64,000 bases of DNA, taken from positions 2,288,501 to 2,352,500 of the forward strand of contig NZ_LT984798.1 of NCBI RefSeq assembly GCF_900243745.1, given 5' to 3'. Both the position numbers and the translations under genes were made by a program. Positions 33,623-42,760 of this stretch are shown here, piece by piece (the first letter of the stretch is position 1; each line of letters opens with the position of its first letter). The notes below the pieces were generated by a model. That model was not told the DNA's origin and did not search any database. It was given only the letters and a program-made list of their open reading frames with translations. The stretch comes from Desulfovibrio sp. G11 (GTDB lineage Bacteria > Desulfobacterota > Desulfovibrionia > Desulfovibrionales > Desulfovibrionaceae).

Positions 33623-35008
33623 CTAGACGGCTGATTCAAAAAAGGCCCGGTATGCCCGCACCGTAGTATGCAGGTCGGCGCAGCTTGCCAGCTCAAAGGG
33701 GCTGTGCATGGACAGGACCGCAGGGCCGAGGTCAATGACGTGCATGCCGTAGGCGGCAAGAAAAAGAGCCACCGTGCCGCCGCCGCCGTGGTCCACGCGG
33801 CCGAGTTCCGCCGCCTGCCAGGGAATGTTTCTGCTGTTGTAAAGATTGCGCAGCGCGCCGAAAAACTCTGCATCGGCCTCGCTGGCCCCGTACTTGCCGC
33901 GTGAGCCTGTGAACTTGGAAAAACAGGGACCGTAGCCCATCTGGGCAGCATTCTGTTTTTCGTGCACTTCCTGAAAATCGGGGTCTAGGGCTGCCTGCAC
34001 GTCGGCGGACAGGGCGCGGGTTTCCATAAAAACACGGGATGCAGGCACATCCGGCGCCCAGGCGCGGGCCAGGTCTTCCACGCAATACTGAAAAAAGCGT
34101 GAGGCCGCGCCGGTGGCCCCGTCCGAACCGATTTCTTCCTTGTCCCAAAAAATGACGGCCATGCTCCGGCCTGTGGCTTCGGCCTCCAGCAGGGCTTCAA
34201 GGGCTGCAAAGACGCAGATGCGGTCATCCTGCCCGTAGCCGCCTACCAGAGCCTTGTCAAAACCCACAAAGCGGGCCGGGCCGGCGGGAACGGCCTGAAG
34301 TTCGGCTGTGATGAGATCCTCTTCGGTAATGCCGTATTTTTTATTCAGAATTTCAAGAAGTTGCGCCTTTACCGGTTCTTTGGGGGCGTCTTCTTTTTTG
34401 TCCTTGCCTGCGGCCTTGGGGCTGTGCCCAAGAATGATGTTGAGCTTTTCGGCTTCAAACGCATCGCTGACGGTCTGGGTAACCTGCTTCTGGGCCAGAT
34501 GGGGCAGAAGGTCGGCAATGCAGAACACAGGTTCCCCGGCTTTTTCGCCAATGGTAACTTCAACGACAGAGCCGTCGCCGCGCACCACCACGCCATGCAG
34601 CGCCAGAGGGCGCGCCAGCCATTGATATTTGCGTATGCCGCCGTAATAGTGTGTTTTTGCCTGAGCGACGCCGGGCTGCTCAATGAGCGGGCGCTGTTTG
34701 AAATCCAGGCGCGGCGTGTCGGTATGGGCGGCAATGAGGGCAAGCCCCTGCTCCAGCGGCAGCACGCCACGCCTTGCCGCAAAAATGGCTTTGCCACGCA
34801 TGGGCCGCATAACGCGGTCAGTATTGAAGTCTTCAGTATAGCCGTGTTCCGCCAGGCGCTGGCGCACATACTTCACGGTTTCGCGCTCTGTTTTGCAGTG
34901 CGTAAGAAAATCCATATAGCGAACAGCCAGGGCTTCCATTTCTTTGCGCGTTTTGGCGTCCGCGCCTTCCCAGGCGTTTTGGGGTTTGTAGGCCAGAGTC
35001 TTTTCCAT
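33623..35008 (-). CDS. M18-family aminopeptidase
   Basis: A 461-residue metalloaminopeptidase. Zinc ligands are in AAHTDTPRLDFK, GYGQDDRICVF, DKEEIGSDGATGA, and near the C-terminus the AVLSMHSPFELAS His; DHGGGGTVALF is another family mark. It is probably a cytoplasmic dodecamer that removes N-terminal residues from peptides. A charged insert (SPKAAGKDKKEDAPKEPVKA) lies in the dimerisation domain region. AAGGA precedes the ATG at 35008. The gene follows selA in the same direction with a 60-bp gap. Confidence 0.92.
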   Translation of the reverse strand: MEKTLAYKPQNAWEGADAKTRKEMEALAVRYMDFLTHCKTERETVKYVRQRLAEHGYTEDFNTDRVMRPMRGKAIFAARRGVLPLEQGLALIAAHTDTPRLDFKQRPLIEQPGVAQAKTHYYGGIRKYQWLARPLALHGVVVRGDGSVVEVTIGEKAGEPVFCIADLLPHLAQKQVTQTVSDAFEAEKLNIILGHSPKAAGKDKKEDAPKEPVKAQLLEILNKKYGITEEDLITAELQAVPAGPARFVGFDKALVGGYGQDDRICVFAALEALLEAEATGRSMAVIFWDKEEIGSDGATGAASRFFQYCVEDLARAWAPDVPASRVFMETRALSADVQAALDPDFQEVHEKQNAAQMGYGPCFSKFTGSRGKYGASEADAEFFGALRNLYNSRNIPWQAAELGRVDHGGGGTVALFLAAYGMHVIDLGPAVLSMHSPFELASCADLHTTVRAYRAFFESAV

Positions 35009-35068
35009 GCTGTTTTCCTTTACGGCCTGCCCGAACGGCAGGCCTGTCATTTTTGCGGTCAGTACCGC

Positions 35069-36496
35069 CTATATAATCTCTTTTGCGGCCAAAGCCAGAG
35101 CCTCGCGCAGTACGCGCAGCAGCGTGGGCCTGTCTTCGGCGGTCAGGGTACGCGGGTCAAGGCAGAAACTGTCGTCTTCCAGCCGTCCTATAAGGGGCGG
35201 GTCAGTGCGCAGAAGGGCCGCCTTGAGAGCCGTTGCACTGCAGTTTTCAGGCTTGAGGCACACAAGCGTCGTGGGCAGGTCGTATTGCGGAAATGCCCCT
35301 CCGCCCACGCGCGAAACGTCGGCCCGCAGGCTTACAAGGCAGGACGCCGACGAACCGGCAAGCCCCTTGCGCAGCGCCGCGGCCAGGGTGCGCGCAGCGC
35401 GCGCCAGTTCCTCGGCCGGGCGGCAGATCATGCGTAGGGTGGGGATTTTCTGACGGGCTTTTTCGGGGTCAAGATAGAGGCGCAATGTGGCCTCAAGCGC
35501 GGCCAGGCAGAGTTTATCGCAGCGCAGGGCGCGGGTGAGCGGATTGCGCTTGAGTGTGTCGACCATGTCCTTACGCCCTGTGATAATGCCCGCTTGCGGG
35601 CCACCGAGCACCTTGTCGCCGGAAAATGTGGCGATGTCCGCCCCTTGCGCCAGCACCGAGGGGACTGTTGGCTCATCGGGCAGGCCGCAGGAAGAAAAGT
35701 CCGTCAGGCTGCCGCTGCCGAGGTCTTCAATAAGGGGCAGATCATGCCGGCGCGCCAGGGCCGCCAGCTCGGGCAGCGGCACGGCGGAATGAAAGCCAAC
35801 AATGCGGTAGTTTGACGTGTGCACCCGCATGAGCGCGCGGGTGTTTTCATTTATGGCCGCGCTGTAGTCGTGCAGATGGGTGCGGTTGGTAGCCCCCACT
35901 TCGCGCAGTGTGGCTCCGCTTTTTTCCATCACTTCGGGGATACGGAAACTGCCGCCGATTTCCACCAGTTCGCCGCGTGAAACAACCACTTCGCCGCCTT
36001 TGCAAAAGGTGTCCAGCACCAGAAGCACGGCGGCGGCGTTATTGTTGACCACAAGGGCGGCTTCTGCCCCGGTCAGGCGGCACAGCAGGTCTTCAACCAG
36101 GGCATGACGGCTGCCCCGGCCGCCGCTTTGCATATCCAGCTCCAGGTTGCAATAGCCGGTGGCGGCGGTAATGACCGCTTCGCGCGCCTCTTTGGCAAGC
36201 ACGGAACGCCCCATGTTGGTATGCACCACAACGCCGGTAGCATTGAGCGCTGCCCGGAAGCGGCTGCGCAGACCTGCGCGCACATGCGCCATGAGTCCGG
36301 GCAGGCAGGCATCAAGGGTCAGTTGTTCGGTTTTTTTGCAATGGCCTTCGCGTATTTCGTGGCGTTTTTTGTCCCAGAACTCCGTTATAAGGTCGCGCAT
36401 CAGGCCGCGTGGAGCTTCGACCAGGGACGGATCGGCCTGGCCGAGGGCTGTAAAGCACAGATCCACGGCGGGGATGGCGCGGAAGAGATTATTCAT
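35069..36496 (-). CDS. selA: L-seryl-tRNA(Sec) selenium transferase
   Basis: A 475-residue PLP enzyme that turns Ser-tRNA(Sec) into Sec-tRNA(Sec). It shows ATGVVVHTNMGRS, VVNNNAAAVLL, EIGGSFRIPEVM, VHTSNYRIVGF and the PLP lysine in SGDKVLGGPQAG. It shows that the organism makes selenoproteins, which fits sulfate reducers with Sec-containing formate dehydrogenases or hydrogenases. GGGAGAAG precedes the start. The first 8 bp overlap the end of folC. selB and selC are not in this window. Confidence 0.95.
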   Translation of the reverse strand: MNNLFRAIPAVDLCFTALGQADPSLVEAPRGLMRDLITEFWDKKRHEIREGHCKKTEQLTLDACLPGLMAHVRAGLRSRFRAALNATGVVVHTNMGRSVLAKEAREAVITAATGYCNLELDMQSGGRGSRHALVEDLLCRLTGAEAALVVNNNAAAVLLVLDTFCKGGEVVVSRGELVEIGGSFRIPEVMEKSGATLREVGATNRTHLHDYSAAINENTRALMRVHTSNYRIVGFHSAVPLPELAALARRHDLPLIEDLGSGSLTDFSSCGLPDEPTVPSVLAQGADIATFSGDKVLGGPQAGIITGRKDMVDTLKRNPLTRALRCDKLCLAALEATLRLYLDPEKARQKIPTLRMICRPAEELARAARTLAAALRKGLAGSSASCLVSLRADVSRVGGGAFPQYDLPTTLVCLKPENCSATALKAALLRTDPPLIGRLEDDSFCLDPRTLTAEDRPTLLRVLREALALAAKEII

Positions 36497-37823
36497 GGGT
36501 GCTTCTCCCGTATGCGTCGGCTGTGGGCGAAAGGTGGCGGGGAAAAAGACTGAAAAATTCGGCCAGCAGGTAGAGTGAGCCTGTGATCAGTACCGGGCCG
36601 GTGTTGCCGTCGGCCCGGGCGCAGGCGGCGGCCTGTTCCAGTGCCTGAGCCAGACCGCCGTGCGGCCCGCTGCCGTGCGCATCCTGCGTGGATTGCGTCG
36701 GGGCCGGTACGGCCAGAGCCGTGGCCGGGGGTCTGGCATTGAAAAATGCGGCAACATCATGCACATCGGCGGCCCGGGGATTGTGCAGGGCTGGTATAAA
36801 GACGGGCGTATGCCCCAGGGTTTTTTTGAGCATGCCCGCAACGGAATGCCAGTCCTTATCCCCCAGGCAGGAAAAAACAGCGGCAGCGGGCCGCACGCCT
36901 GTCTGGTTCAGGGCGTTGACCAGAGCGGCCATGCCGTGCGGATTGTGCGCGCCGTCCAGCAGCAGGGGGGGCAGGCCGTCTGCTGCGGGAATTGCCTGCA
37001 GGCGGCCGGGTACAAAAGCGCGGGCCAGGCCCTGCTGTTGCAGCGCGGCATCAGCGGGATTTTTACCAAGCATGGGGGCCAGCCGCCGCCATGCAGTGAG
37101 AGCCAGAGCGGCATTGTCACGCTGGTGAGGTCCTGCAAGGCCCGGCACAAAAGGAGCCTCAAGAGTATCTGCCCAGACGAGCAGAGCCTTGCAGGCGGCA
37201 GCGGCATTTTCAAGCACACGTGTGGCCTGTGGAAACTGCCTGGCTGCACAGACCGGTACATTCGGGCGGATGGCTCCTGCCTTGTCCCTGGCGATGGCGG
37301 CAAGGTCTGCGCCGAGCACATCCTTGTGATCCATCGCTATAGGCGTAAAGCAGGTCAGATCCGCGCTGACGGCCGTAGTGGCATCGTGGCTGCCGCCGAG
37401 TCCGGCTTCCAGCACGGCCACATCAACCTGTTCTTCCCTGAAAGCCAGTAGAGCCAGCACCGTAAGAAATTCAAAATAGGTCAGCTCCGGCACGGCATTC
37501 ATGATGCTATCTGCCTGGGGGGGCCACAGGTCTGGCGGCCAGGGGTGTCCATCAATGCGGATGCGTTCCGTGGGGCTGACAAAATGCGGCGAGGTGTACA
37601 GGCCCGTGCGCAGCCCGTGGGATTGGCAAAGGGAGGAAAGAAAGGCCGCAGTGGATCCCTTGCCGTTGGTGCCCAGAACCTGCACCGTCACAAAAGGGGG
37701 CCGGGCAAGGCCGAGAATGGACAGGGCGCGCCGCATGCGGTCAAGGCCCATGTCCATATGGAAAAGTCCCAGGCCGTCAAGGTGGCGTTGAATCTGGGAA
37801 AAATCGCTGAAAAAGTGCTTCAT
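36489..37823 (-). CDS. folC: Bifunctional folylpolyglutamate synthase / dihydrofolate synthase
   Basis: A 444-residue Mur-ligase-like enzyme with P-loop VLGTNGKGSTAAFL, SPHFVSPTERIRIDG and LLDGAHNPHGMAAL. It adds glutamate to dihydropteroate and to folates. The start at 37823 (MKHFFSDFSQIQRHL) is the first family-like residue; the upstream in-frame region has no match. Overlap with selA suggests co-transcription. It also complements folE2 in this window for folate synthesis. Confidence 0.94.
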   Translation of the reverse strand: MKHFFSDFSQIQRHLDGLGLFHMDMGLDRMRRALSILGLARPPFVTVQVLGTNGKGSTAAFLSSLCQSHGLRTGLYTSPHFVSPTERIRIDGHPWPPDLWPPQADSIMNAVPELTYFEFLTVLALLAFREEQVDVAVLEAGLGGSHDATTAVSADLTCFTPIAMDHKDVLGADLAAIARDKAGAIRPNVPVCAARQFPQATRVLENAAAACKALLVWADTLEAPFVPGLAGPHQRDNAALALTAWRRLAPMLGKNPADAALQQQGLARAFVPGRLQAIPAADGLPPLLLDGAHNPHGMAALVNALNQTGVRPAAAVFSCLGDKDWHSVAGMLKKTLGHTPVFIPALHNPRAADVHDVAAFFNARPPATALAVPAPTQSTQDAHGSGPHGGLAQALEQAAACARADGNTGPVLITGSLYLLAEFFSLFPRHLSPTADAYGRSTHE

Positions 37824-37925
37824 GCACAGCACGGTAACGCAAAGGCGCGCAACTGTCAGCGTTTTAGAGCGGTTCAATCCTGAAACGGCGGCGGAGCGTC
37901 TGCGCCGGCCGTCTCACCAAAGCAT

Positions 37926-38192
37926 CTACCGCAGTTGGCTGTCCTTGCTGCCGCGCCGGTTGTAAAGAGAAACGGTCTGTTGCTCCTTGTCGGCTTCCTG
38001 CTGGCAGGCGATGCAAAGGCGCACGCCGGGGAGAGCATCGCGCCGGGCCTGAGGTATTTCTTCACCGCATTCCTCGCAATGGCTCAGGCTATCACCTTTG
38101 GGCAGGTTACGCCGGGCGCGAGCAATTTCATCGTTGATGGAATCCTGAATCTGATCCTGTACGGCGTTGTCGCCGGCCCAACCGCTTGCCAT
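37926..38192 (-). CDS. DksA/TraR-family zinc-finger protein
   Basis: An 88-residue short DksA/TraR-type protein. The zinc finger is CEECGEEIPQARRDALPGVRLCIACQ, preceded by a helical N-terminus (DNAVQDQIQDSINDEIARAR). Short members bind the RNA polymerase secondary channel and mimic DksA plus ppGpp. GGAGGACGTC precedes the ATG. The C-terminal tail is polar. It is about 100 bp upstream of folC, in the same direction. Confidence 0.9.
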   Translation of the reverse strand: MASGWAGDNAVQDQIQDSINDEIARARRNLPKGDSLSHCEECGEEIPQARRDALPGVRLCIACQQEADKEQQTVSLYNRRGSKDSQLR

Positions 38193-38754
38193 GACGTCCT
38201 CCTTTACGGCGCTGTCTACGCCTTATTGGGATGCAGGTGTATTGCCGGGCATAGCCGTGCAATACGGCCTTTCGCAGGCAGCGCTGCCTGCGTGACTACG
38301 GGGTGCTTCAGTTCCGGCCGCGATGGTGTGGTGTGTGTATTTTCAGGCTGCTGCTGTGTTTTGCAGGGGCGGCATCTGTTGGCTGTTCTGGTGTGGCGGC
38401 TTCACCACAGTATATGATGGCCCGGGGTGAAATGGAAGCCTCCGTACACGGCAGAAGCCGCGGGAACTGCCATACTGTAACGCAGGGCGCATGTTGCGTT
38501 TGTGACAGTGAAAGTATTGTGGGCGGACGCCCGAAGGTCCGGCCTGGCCGGTCGGCTGGGGATGGCGTGGGGCAAGCACGCTGATGCGGGACCGGGCCGG
38601 TTTTCCTGCGTGAGGGGGGTGCCCTGCAGGAGGGTCGTTTTTTATGTAGACTTGCGGCTTGCCGAAAGCGGCAGAGGCGCAAGCGGACTGCGCTTACGCC
38701 TCTTTGCCGGGAGGCTGCCTTTGCAGCCGCCGGGAGATGATGCTTCGGAATATG
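38193..38754. other. Gap without a supported gene, holding an inverted repeat
   Basis: About 560 bp. A 13-base arm pair (38673-38685 and 38691-38703, one mismatch) forms a hairpin near the end of the thioesterase gene; no T run follows on the minus strand. The DksA/TraR promoter probably lies at the left end. No coding frame here is convincing. Confidence 0.4.
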
Positions 38755-39150
38755 TTATTCCGGCAACTGGATGTCTGTCTGGTATCCTGCGGCCATGCAT
38801 TGTGCGATGAGGTCGCCGGATCCGTCAAAAACCTTTATGTCATAATTCTGTATGCGCTGCCCGCGGCGTACCACGTGGGCTTCAGCAACCAGCGGGCCAC
38901 TTTTGCCGGGCCGCAGGAACTCGATGGTGGTGGAAAGGCTGACCACCCCCGTATCTTTGCCCGCATTGGCCGCCGCCCCGAAGGCAACGTCCGCCAAGGC
39001 AAAGATGGCTCCGCCGTGGGCGCAGCCCATGCCGTTTCTGTGGTTTTCGGTAAGGGGCATGCTCACCCGGGCGAACTCAGGGTTGGCGCTTTCAATGGTC
39101 ATTTGCAGGTAGTGCATGAGTTTGTCGTGTTTTGCGACATAGTTTTTCAT
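38755..39150 (-). CDS. PaaI-family hotdog thioesterase
   Basis: A 131-residue hotdog-fold protein with the family signature NGMGCAHGGAIFALADVAFGAAAN and TTIEFLRPGKSGPLVAEAHVVRRGQRIQNYDIKVFD. Probably hydrolyses acyl- or aryl-CoA thioesters in the cytoplasm. The start at 39150 has GGAG six bases upstream; the longer frame to 39309 has no family match and overlaps the Tim44-domain gene. Confidence 0.9.
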   Translation of the reverse strand: MKNYVAKHDKLMHYLQMTIESANPEFARVSMPLTENHRNGMGCAHGGAIFALADVAFGAAANAGKDTGVVSLSTTIEFLRPGKSGPLVAEAHVVRRGQRIQNYDIKVFDGSGDLIAQCMAAGYQTDIQLPE

Positions 39151-39242
39151 AAATTCTCCAGTGTTGCCAAAAACAAGCCGGAAGCCAAAGGCTTCCGGCA
39201 CAGTGTATACAAACGTGTATCCGCCAGTGCGGTATGAATATT

Positions 39243-40169
39243 CTACTCTACCTGCTGGATGCCGTCCAGCTTCCAGCTGCCGCCCTGCACCGGGCGCATG
39301 AAGTGCCATACTTCGCGAACAGTGGACGGAGCCTGCTGGTCCGGACTTTCGCGCATCAGCACATCAAAAAAGACCTGGGCATACTGCTCGTTGCCTTCAT
39401 TCTCCACACCAAGCAGTTGTGCGTTCACCAGCAGTATTTCAGTACTGCTCGGGCTGGGGTCGGCTTCCATCTGTTCACGGACAGCGTGCTGTACCGCAGA
39501 GCTTGTGAACTGGGATATGTCGTCCATATCGCGCTTGTCCCAGGAGTTTTGCAGGCGGGTATACGCCATTTTGGCTCCGCGCAAAAACTCATCAACATCA
39601 AACCCTTCGGGCATGGGAATGTTGGGTCCGGCCGCCATGTGGGCTGCCGCCCCCTGGCCATCACCGCGCAACACGTCCCAGCCGTTGCCCCCGGCGGACT
39701 CGCGCTGCATGCCCTGCATGCGGTCGCTGTAACTGCCGGAGTGCTGCCCGTGCGCCCCTGCCGTTGCAGAAGCCTGCCGGTTGCGAAAGCGGGCGAAGAG
39801 CTTGAGGCCCAGAAAAGCCAGCAGGCCGATAAGGATAATGTCCATAAAGCCGCCTCCGGCAAAGCCGTGGCCGCCCAGCAGCGAACCGATCAGTGTGCCG
39901 GCCAGAAGGCCGCCGAAAAGGCCGCCCATGCCACCGAACATGCCCGCGCGGGGAGCCTGGGGCGCGGCCTGGGCCTGAGCCGAAGGCTGGCGTGCGGCAC
40001 CGGGCGTATCCTGCCGCATGGCAGGTTTTTGCGCAGGCGTGCTCATAAAAGGTTTGCTGCCGAACGAACGTCCACCGCCCATGCGGGCGGCTTCGGCGCA
40101 ATCGGGCATGGCAAGCATAATGGAACAGCAGAGAAAAAACGCAGCGGTCAGAAAGGCACTCAATTTCAT
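39243..40169 (-). CDS. Tim44-like domain secreted/membrane protein
   Basis: A 308-residue protein. It has an N-terminal signal or anchor (residues 1-27), then a Gln/Ala/Pro-rich linker, a glycine-rich membrane stretch (GMFGGMGGLFGGLLAGTLIGSLLGG) and a second hydrophobic segment. The C-terminal Tim44-like domain (about 195-308) has FLRGAKMAYTRLQNSWDKRDMDDISQFTSSAV. Similar proteins occur near the cell envelope of many proteobacteria; the role is unknown. GGGAGCTGTTC precedes the ATG. It is the gene next to the insertion sequence, which lies upstream and leaves it intact. Confidence 0.87.
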   Translation of the reverse strand: MKLSAFLTAAFFLCCSIMLAMPDCAEAARMGGGRSFGSKPFMSTPAQKPAMRQDTPGAARQPSAQAQAAPQAPRAGMFGGMGGLFGGLLAGTLIGSLLGGHGFAGGGFMDIILIGLLAFLGLKLFARFRNRQASATAGAHGQHSGSYSDRMQGMQRESAGGNGWDVLRGDGQGAAAHMAAGPNIPMPEGFDVDEFLRGAKMAYTRLQNSWDKRDMDDISQFTSSAVQHAVREQMEADPSPSSTEILLVNAQLLGVENEGNEQYAQVFFDVLMRESPDQQAPSTVREVWHFMRPVQGGSWKLDGIQQVE

Positions 40170-40304
40170 GAACAGCTCCCGGGAGGGGGTTGTTGGTTGC
40201 AGGGTGCGCTGGTCGCACGGTCTGATCAGCCTTTCTGACTATAAACATTGTGACAAAAAAGGCAAGGCCGCTAAATCCACTTTGCAGAAAATAAAAGGTA
40301 TAGC

Positions 40305-40309
40305 CAATG
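40305..40309 (+). repeat. Left target-site duplication (CAATG) of the IS4-family element
   Basis: CAATG occurs directly outside the left end and again at 41560-41564 outside the right end. An additional GGTATAGC lies just outside both copies (left before CAATG, right one base after). Confidence 0.7.
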
Positions 40310-41559
40310 TTGTCCGGTTAAGCACCCATAGCTAACAGGCTATAACTATAGGTGTTTATAGTTTTTCGTCTTCGTGGATTCAGAAGTTCTTCCAGAGAAT
40401 CCTTGCCGAACAGATTCAAGCAAATGAGCTCGAAGAGTTGTTGCACCGACAGCCCAAGCTTGCTCAGGAATTTCTGATAGGCCAGGAGTAAATACACGGT
40501 CAGGGCCGTATAAATCTGGATGTGCACCGCATTCTCCGAGCGCCCGACAAAGCTTTTAATATGCAGATTTTGTTTGACTTCGCGGAAGAATATTTCAATT
40601 TGCCAGCGTTCTTTATAGATATCAGCAATTGTCTTGGCGGACAGGCGGAAATGGTTGGTCAAAAATTCGTACCGTTTGCCGGTTTTCGCATCGCGATAGC
40701 CGATTCTGCGTAGACGAGTGGTTTTTCCCCGGCTGCTCACGTCAATGATGTGATCGGACGTGACCCCGGTTTTCCGGTCTACGGCGCGGCGATCAACGAG
40801 CTTATAGGCAGCATTGCTCTTCAGTCGGGTTACGAAGAAAATGCCCTTCGCGGTCAACATGCGAAACCAGGAATAGCAGATATAGCCTTTATCGAAGGTG
40901 ACGATGGAACCCTTTGGCAATGAAAGACTTTTGGCCATGCGGCTTTCGTGGGTTTTGGCATTGTTGATATCGAGAAAAGCGGGAATGTAGCCATCGTGGT
41001 CAAGCACGGTATTTACTTTCACGCCAGCCTTGTTCCGCCGGAACGACGCCCAGGGAAAGATGGACAGGCATAGGCTGATGGTGGTGGCGTCCATGCTGTA
41101 CAGCTTGCACTTGAAGCGGAATTTGTGACGAGGCGCACGAAGATGGCACAGGCCATACATTTCAGCGAACAGGTCTTTGAAAAATTCCACAGGCCTTGAA
41201 TTGTTGGCATCGGCAACCGTGGAACGCGCTACTGATTTCAAGCCGAGGTGATACAGCCGTCTCTTGGCCGCCTCCAAGGCGCGAAGCCCATCGCGTAAAG
41301 AGCGCCTTGCAGCGAGTTGGATAAAGGCCATGACGGTGAATTGCTCCTTGAATCCAAATTGGCGTGAAGAGCGGCCAGTTTTGTGCTTGCGTTCGAGTTT
41401 TTCAAAAACATGTCCCGGTATCAGGGATAGCAGTTGAGAGAAGAGTGTAGTATGATGGCTCAAGTCCAAAATCTCCTTGTGTGGCAAGTTGTTGTGGTAA
41501 CTTCTTATACCACATACTGCTGAGATTTTGGACTTTTTTGTTACCCCTTAGCCGGACAG
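40310..41559 (-). mobile_element. Complete IS4-family insertion sequence, 1250 bp
   Basis: The terminal inverted repeats TTGTCCGGTTAAG (40310-40322) and CTGTCCGGCTAAG (reverse of 41547-41559) match at 11 of 13 positions. Five-base direct repeats CAATG flank them. A single intact transposase gene on the minus strand fills the element. All parts needed for transposition are present, so it may be active. It inserted between the Tim44-domain gene and an AT-rich stretch. Confidence 0.88.
40318..41487 (-). CDS. IS4-family transposase (DDE)
   Basis: A 389-residue DDE transposase. An N-terminal DUF4372-like region (1-75) precedes the catalytic core. Catalytic residues: D133 in YSMDATTISL, D199 in VTFDKGYI, and E298 in the YREK-type motif YKERWQIEIFFREVKQ (Y291, R294, E298, K305). 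The frame is intact from ATG to stop. It occupies nearly the whole element. Confidence 0.94.
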   Translation of the reverse strand: MPHKEILDLSHHTTLFSQLLSLIPGHVFEKLERKHKTGRSSRQFGFKEQFTVMAFIQLAARRSLRDGLRALEAAKRRLYHLGLKSVARSTVADANNSRPVEFFKDLFAEMYGLCHLRAPRHKFRFKCKLYSMDATTISLCLSIFPWASFRRNKAGVKVNTVLDHDGYIPAFLDINNAKTHESRMAKSLSLPKGSIVTFDKGYICYSWFRMLTAKGIFFVTRLKSNAAYKLVDRRAVDRKTGVTSDHIIDVSSRGKTTRLRRIGYRDAKTGKRYEFLTNHFRLSAKTIADIYKERWQIEIFFREVKQNLHIKSFVGRSENAVHIQIYTALTVYLLLAYQKFLSKLGLSVQQLFELICLNLFGKDSLEELLNPRRRKTINTYSYSLLAMGA

Positions 41560-41564
41560 CAATG
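41560..41564 (+). repeat. Right target-site duplication (CAATG) of the IS4-family element
   Basis: Second copy of the 5-bp duplication, directly after the right inverted repeat. Confidence 0.7.
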
Positions 41565-41851
41565 AGGTATAGCAGATAAGTAGCTGTGCTATATTTATGT
41601 AATACAGAAATATTAAGGATATTTTTAATGTAAAGAGTGCGTAATATGGTAAAAAAGGTAAAAATAATTATGATAAAAATATATAGTACATTTATATGTG
41701 GTGTGGTTTTTGTTTTTTATATTGAATATATAATGGTGTAATTTTTTAAATGAATTTTTACAGGCATAATTTATATAAAATGTGCGAAAAATGATACCCG
41801 CTATGTATGTTGGTGTTTCTGTTAATAAAGCAGTTGCAATAGTATGTATTG
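41565..41851. other. AT-rich non-coding stretch next to the insertion sequence
   Basis: About 290 bp with base composition very unlike the GC-rich surroundings, full of TATA, ATATA and poly-A/T tracts. No gene, RNA or terminator was recognised. It may be a remnant of transferred DNA or an island boundary. Confidence 0.5.
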
Positions 41852-42688
41852 TTATGCATTGACATGGTTATCCTGCACAACTGCTGTGTTTTGTTTGTGA
41901 TGTATGCTTTTTATAATGTTATTGTACAACATGTTTGTTGTGCGCGAAAGTTCCTGACGGCAGTGGCGCCAGTCACAGTCGCAGCCGTTTGCATACGCCT
42001 CTGCAGCAGCGGTCAGCAGGCGGCGCTGCTCAGCCGGCATGCGGGCCGCTACCCATCCGGCTGCCATATCCTTGGGGGCAAAGCCGTCTGTTTCCAGTGT
42101 GTACCACATGCGCGCCAGGGTCAGCAGCACGTTGCGCTCGTCGCCCTCAAGTGTTCCGATCAAGGCGGGCAGCGTGTCTTTGATGGCACGGCGGATGTCT
42201 GCTCTGGGGATGTCCGGCAAAAGTCGTTTTGCGGCTGGACCCATGAGGGCAAGCGCCTCGTGCCGCGCTTGAGCCAGCACCAGCGTCAGCTCAGGGTCTC
42301 CGCTGGGTGGGGGAACGTTGCCTGCTTCGCAGCTGTGGCGCAGCCATTCGCCATAGATGAACTCACCGGGGGCGGGATACGGCAGTTCCGCAAGCTCGGG
42401 TTGCAGGAAAACGATCAGTTCCAGAGGCCGCCGCCCGTACGGGTCGGAGGGATAGCGCCCGGATATGTCCAGCAGATCGGTCACAAGGGTTTTGCGGGCT
42501 TGCGGCGGGATGGGCTGGTCAACGACCGCCAGCAGGTCTACATCGCTGCGAGGTCGCAGTCCGCCGGTTACTGCGGAACCATGCAGATAGACGGCATGCA
42601 GGGATCTCCCAAGCCGTCCTTGCATGGCCGACAGGGCCGCGGCCGCTTCGGGCAGGGTGATCAGCAGGCTGTTTGCAGCGGGATGCAC
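41852..42688 (-). CDS. AadA-like aminoglycoside nucleotidyltransferase
   Basis: A 278-residue protein, close to AadA/ANT(3'') in length and layout. The nucleotidyltransferase motif is LHGSAVTGGLRPRSDVDLLAVVD near 36-58. The C-terminal helical domain follows, with DIRRAIKDTLPALIGTLEGDERNVLLTLARMWYTLETDGFAPKDMAAGW. Family members adenylate streptomycin and spectinomycin. Its first 255 residues have normal codon use; the last 20 read into the AT-rich stretch next to the insertion sequence, so the native stop may have been replaced. Resistance is plausible but untested. Confidence 0.85.
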   Translation of the reverse strand: MHPAANSLLITLPEAAAALSAMQGRLGRSLHAVYLHGSAVTGGLRPRSDVDLLAVVDQPIPPQARKTLVTDLLDISGRYPSDPYGRRPLELIVFLQPELAELPYPAPGEFIYGEWLRHSCEAGNVPPPSGDPELTLVLAQARHEALALMGPAAKRLLPDIPRADIRRAIKDTLPALIGTLEGDERNVLLTLARMWYTLETDGFAPKDMAAGWVAARMPAEQRRLLTAAAEAYANGCDCDWRHCRQELSRTTNMLYNNIIKSIHHKQNTAVVQDNHVNA

Positions 42689-42760
42689 CAGAAACCTCCT
42701 GAATCTCCTGCCTCAGGAGAGCCGGGAGGCAGCGGCAATGGGGCCTGGCGTTGCCCCGGA

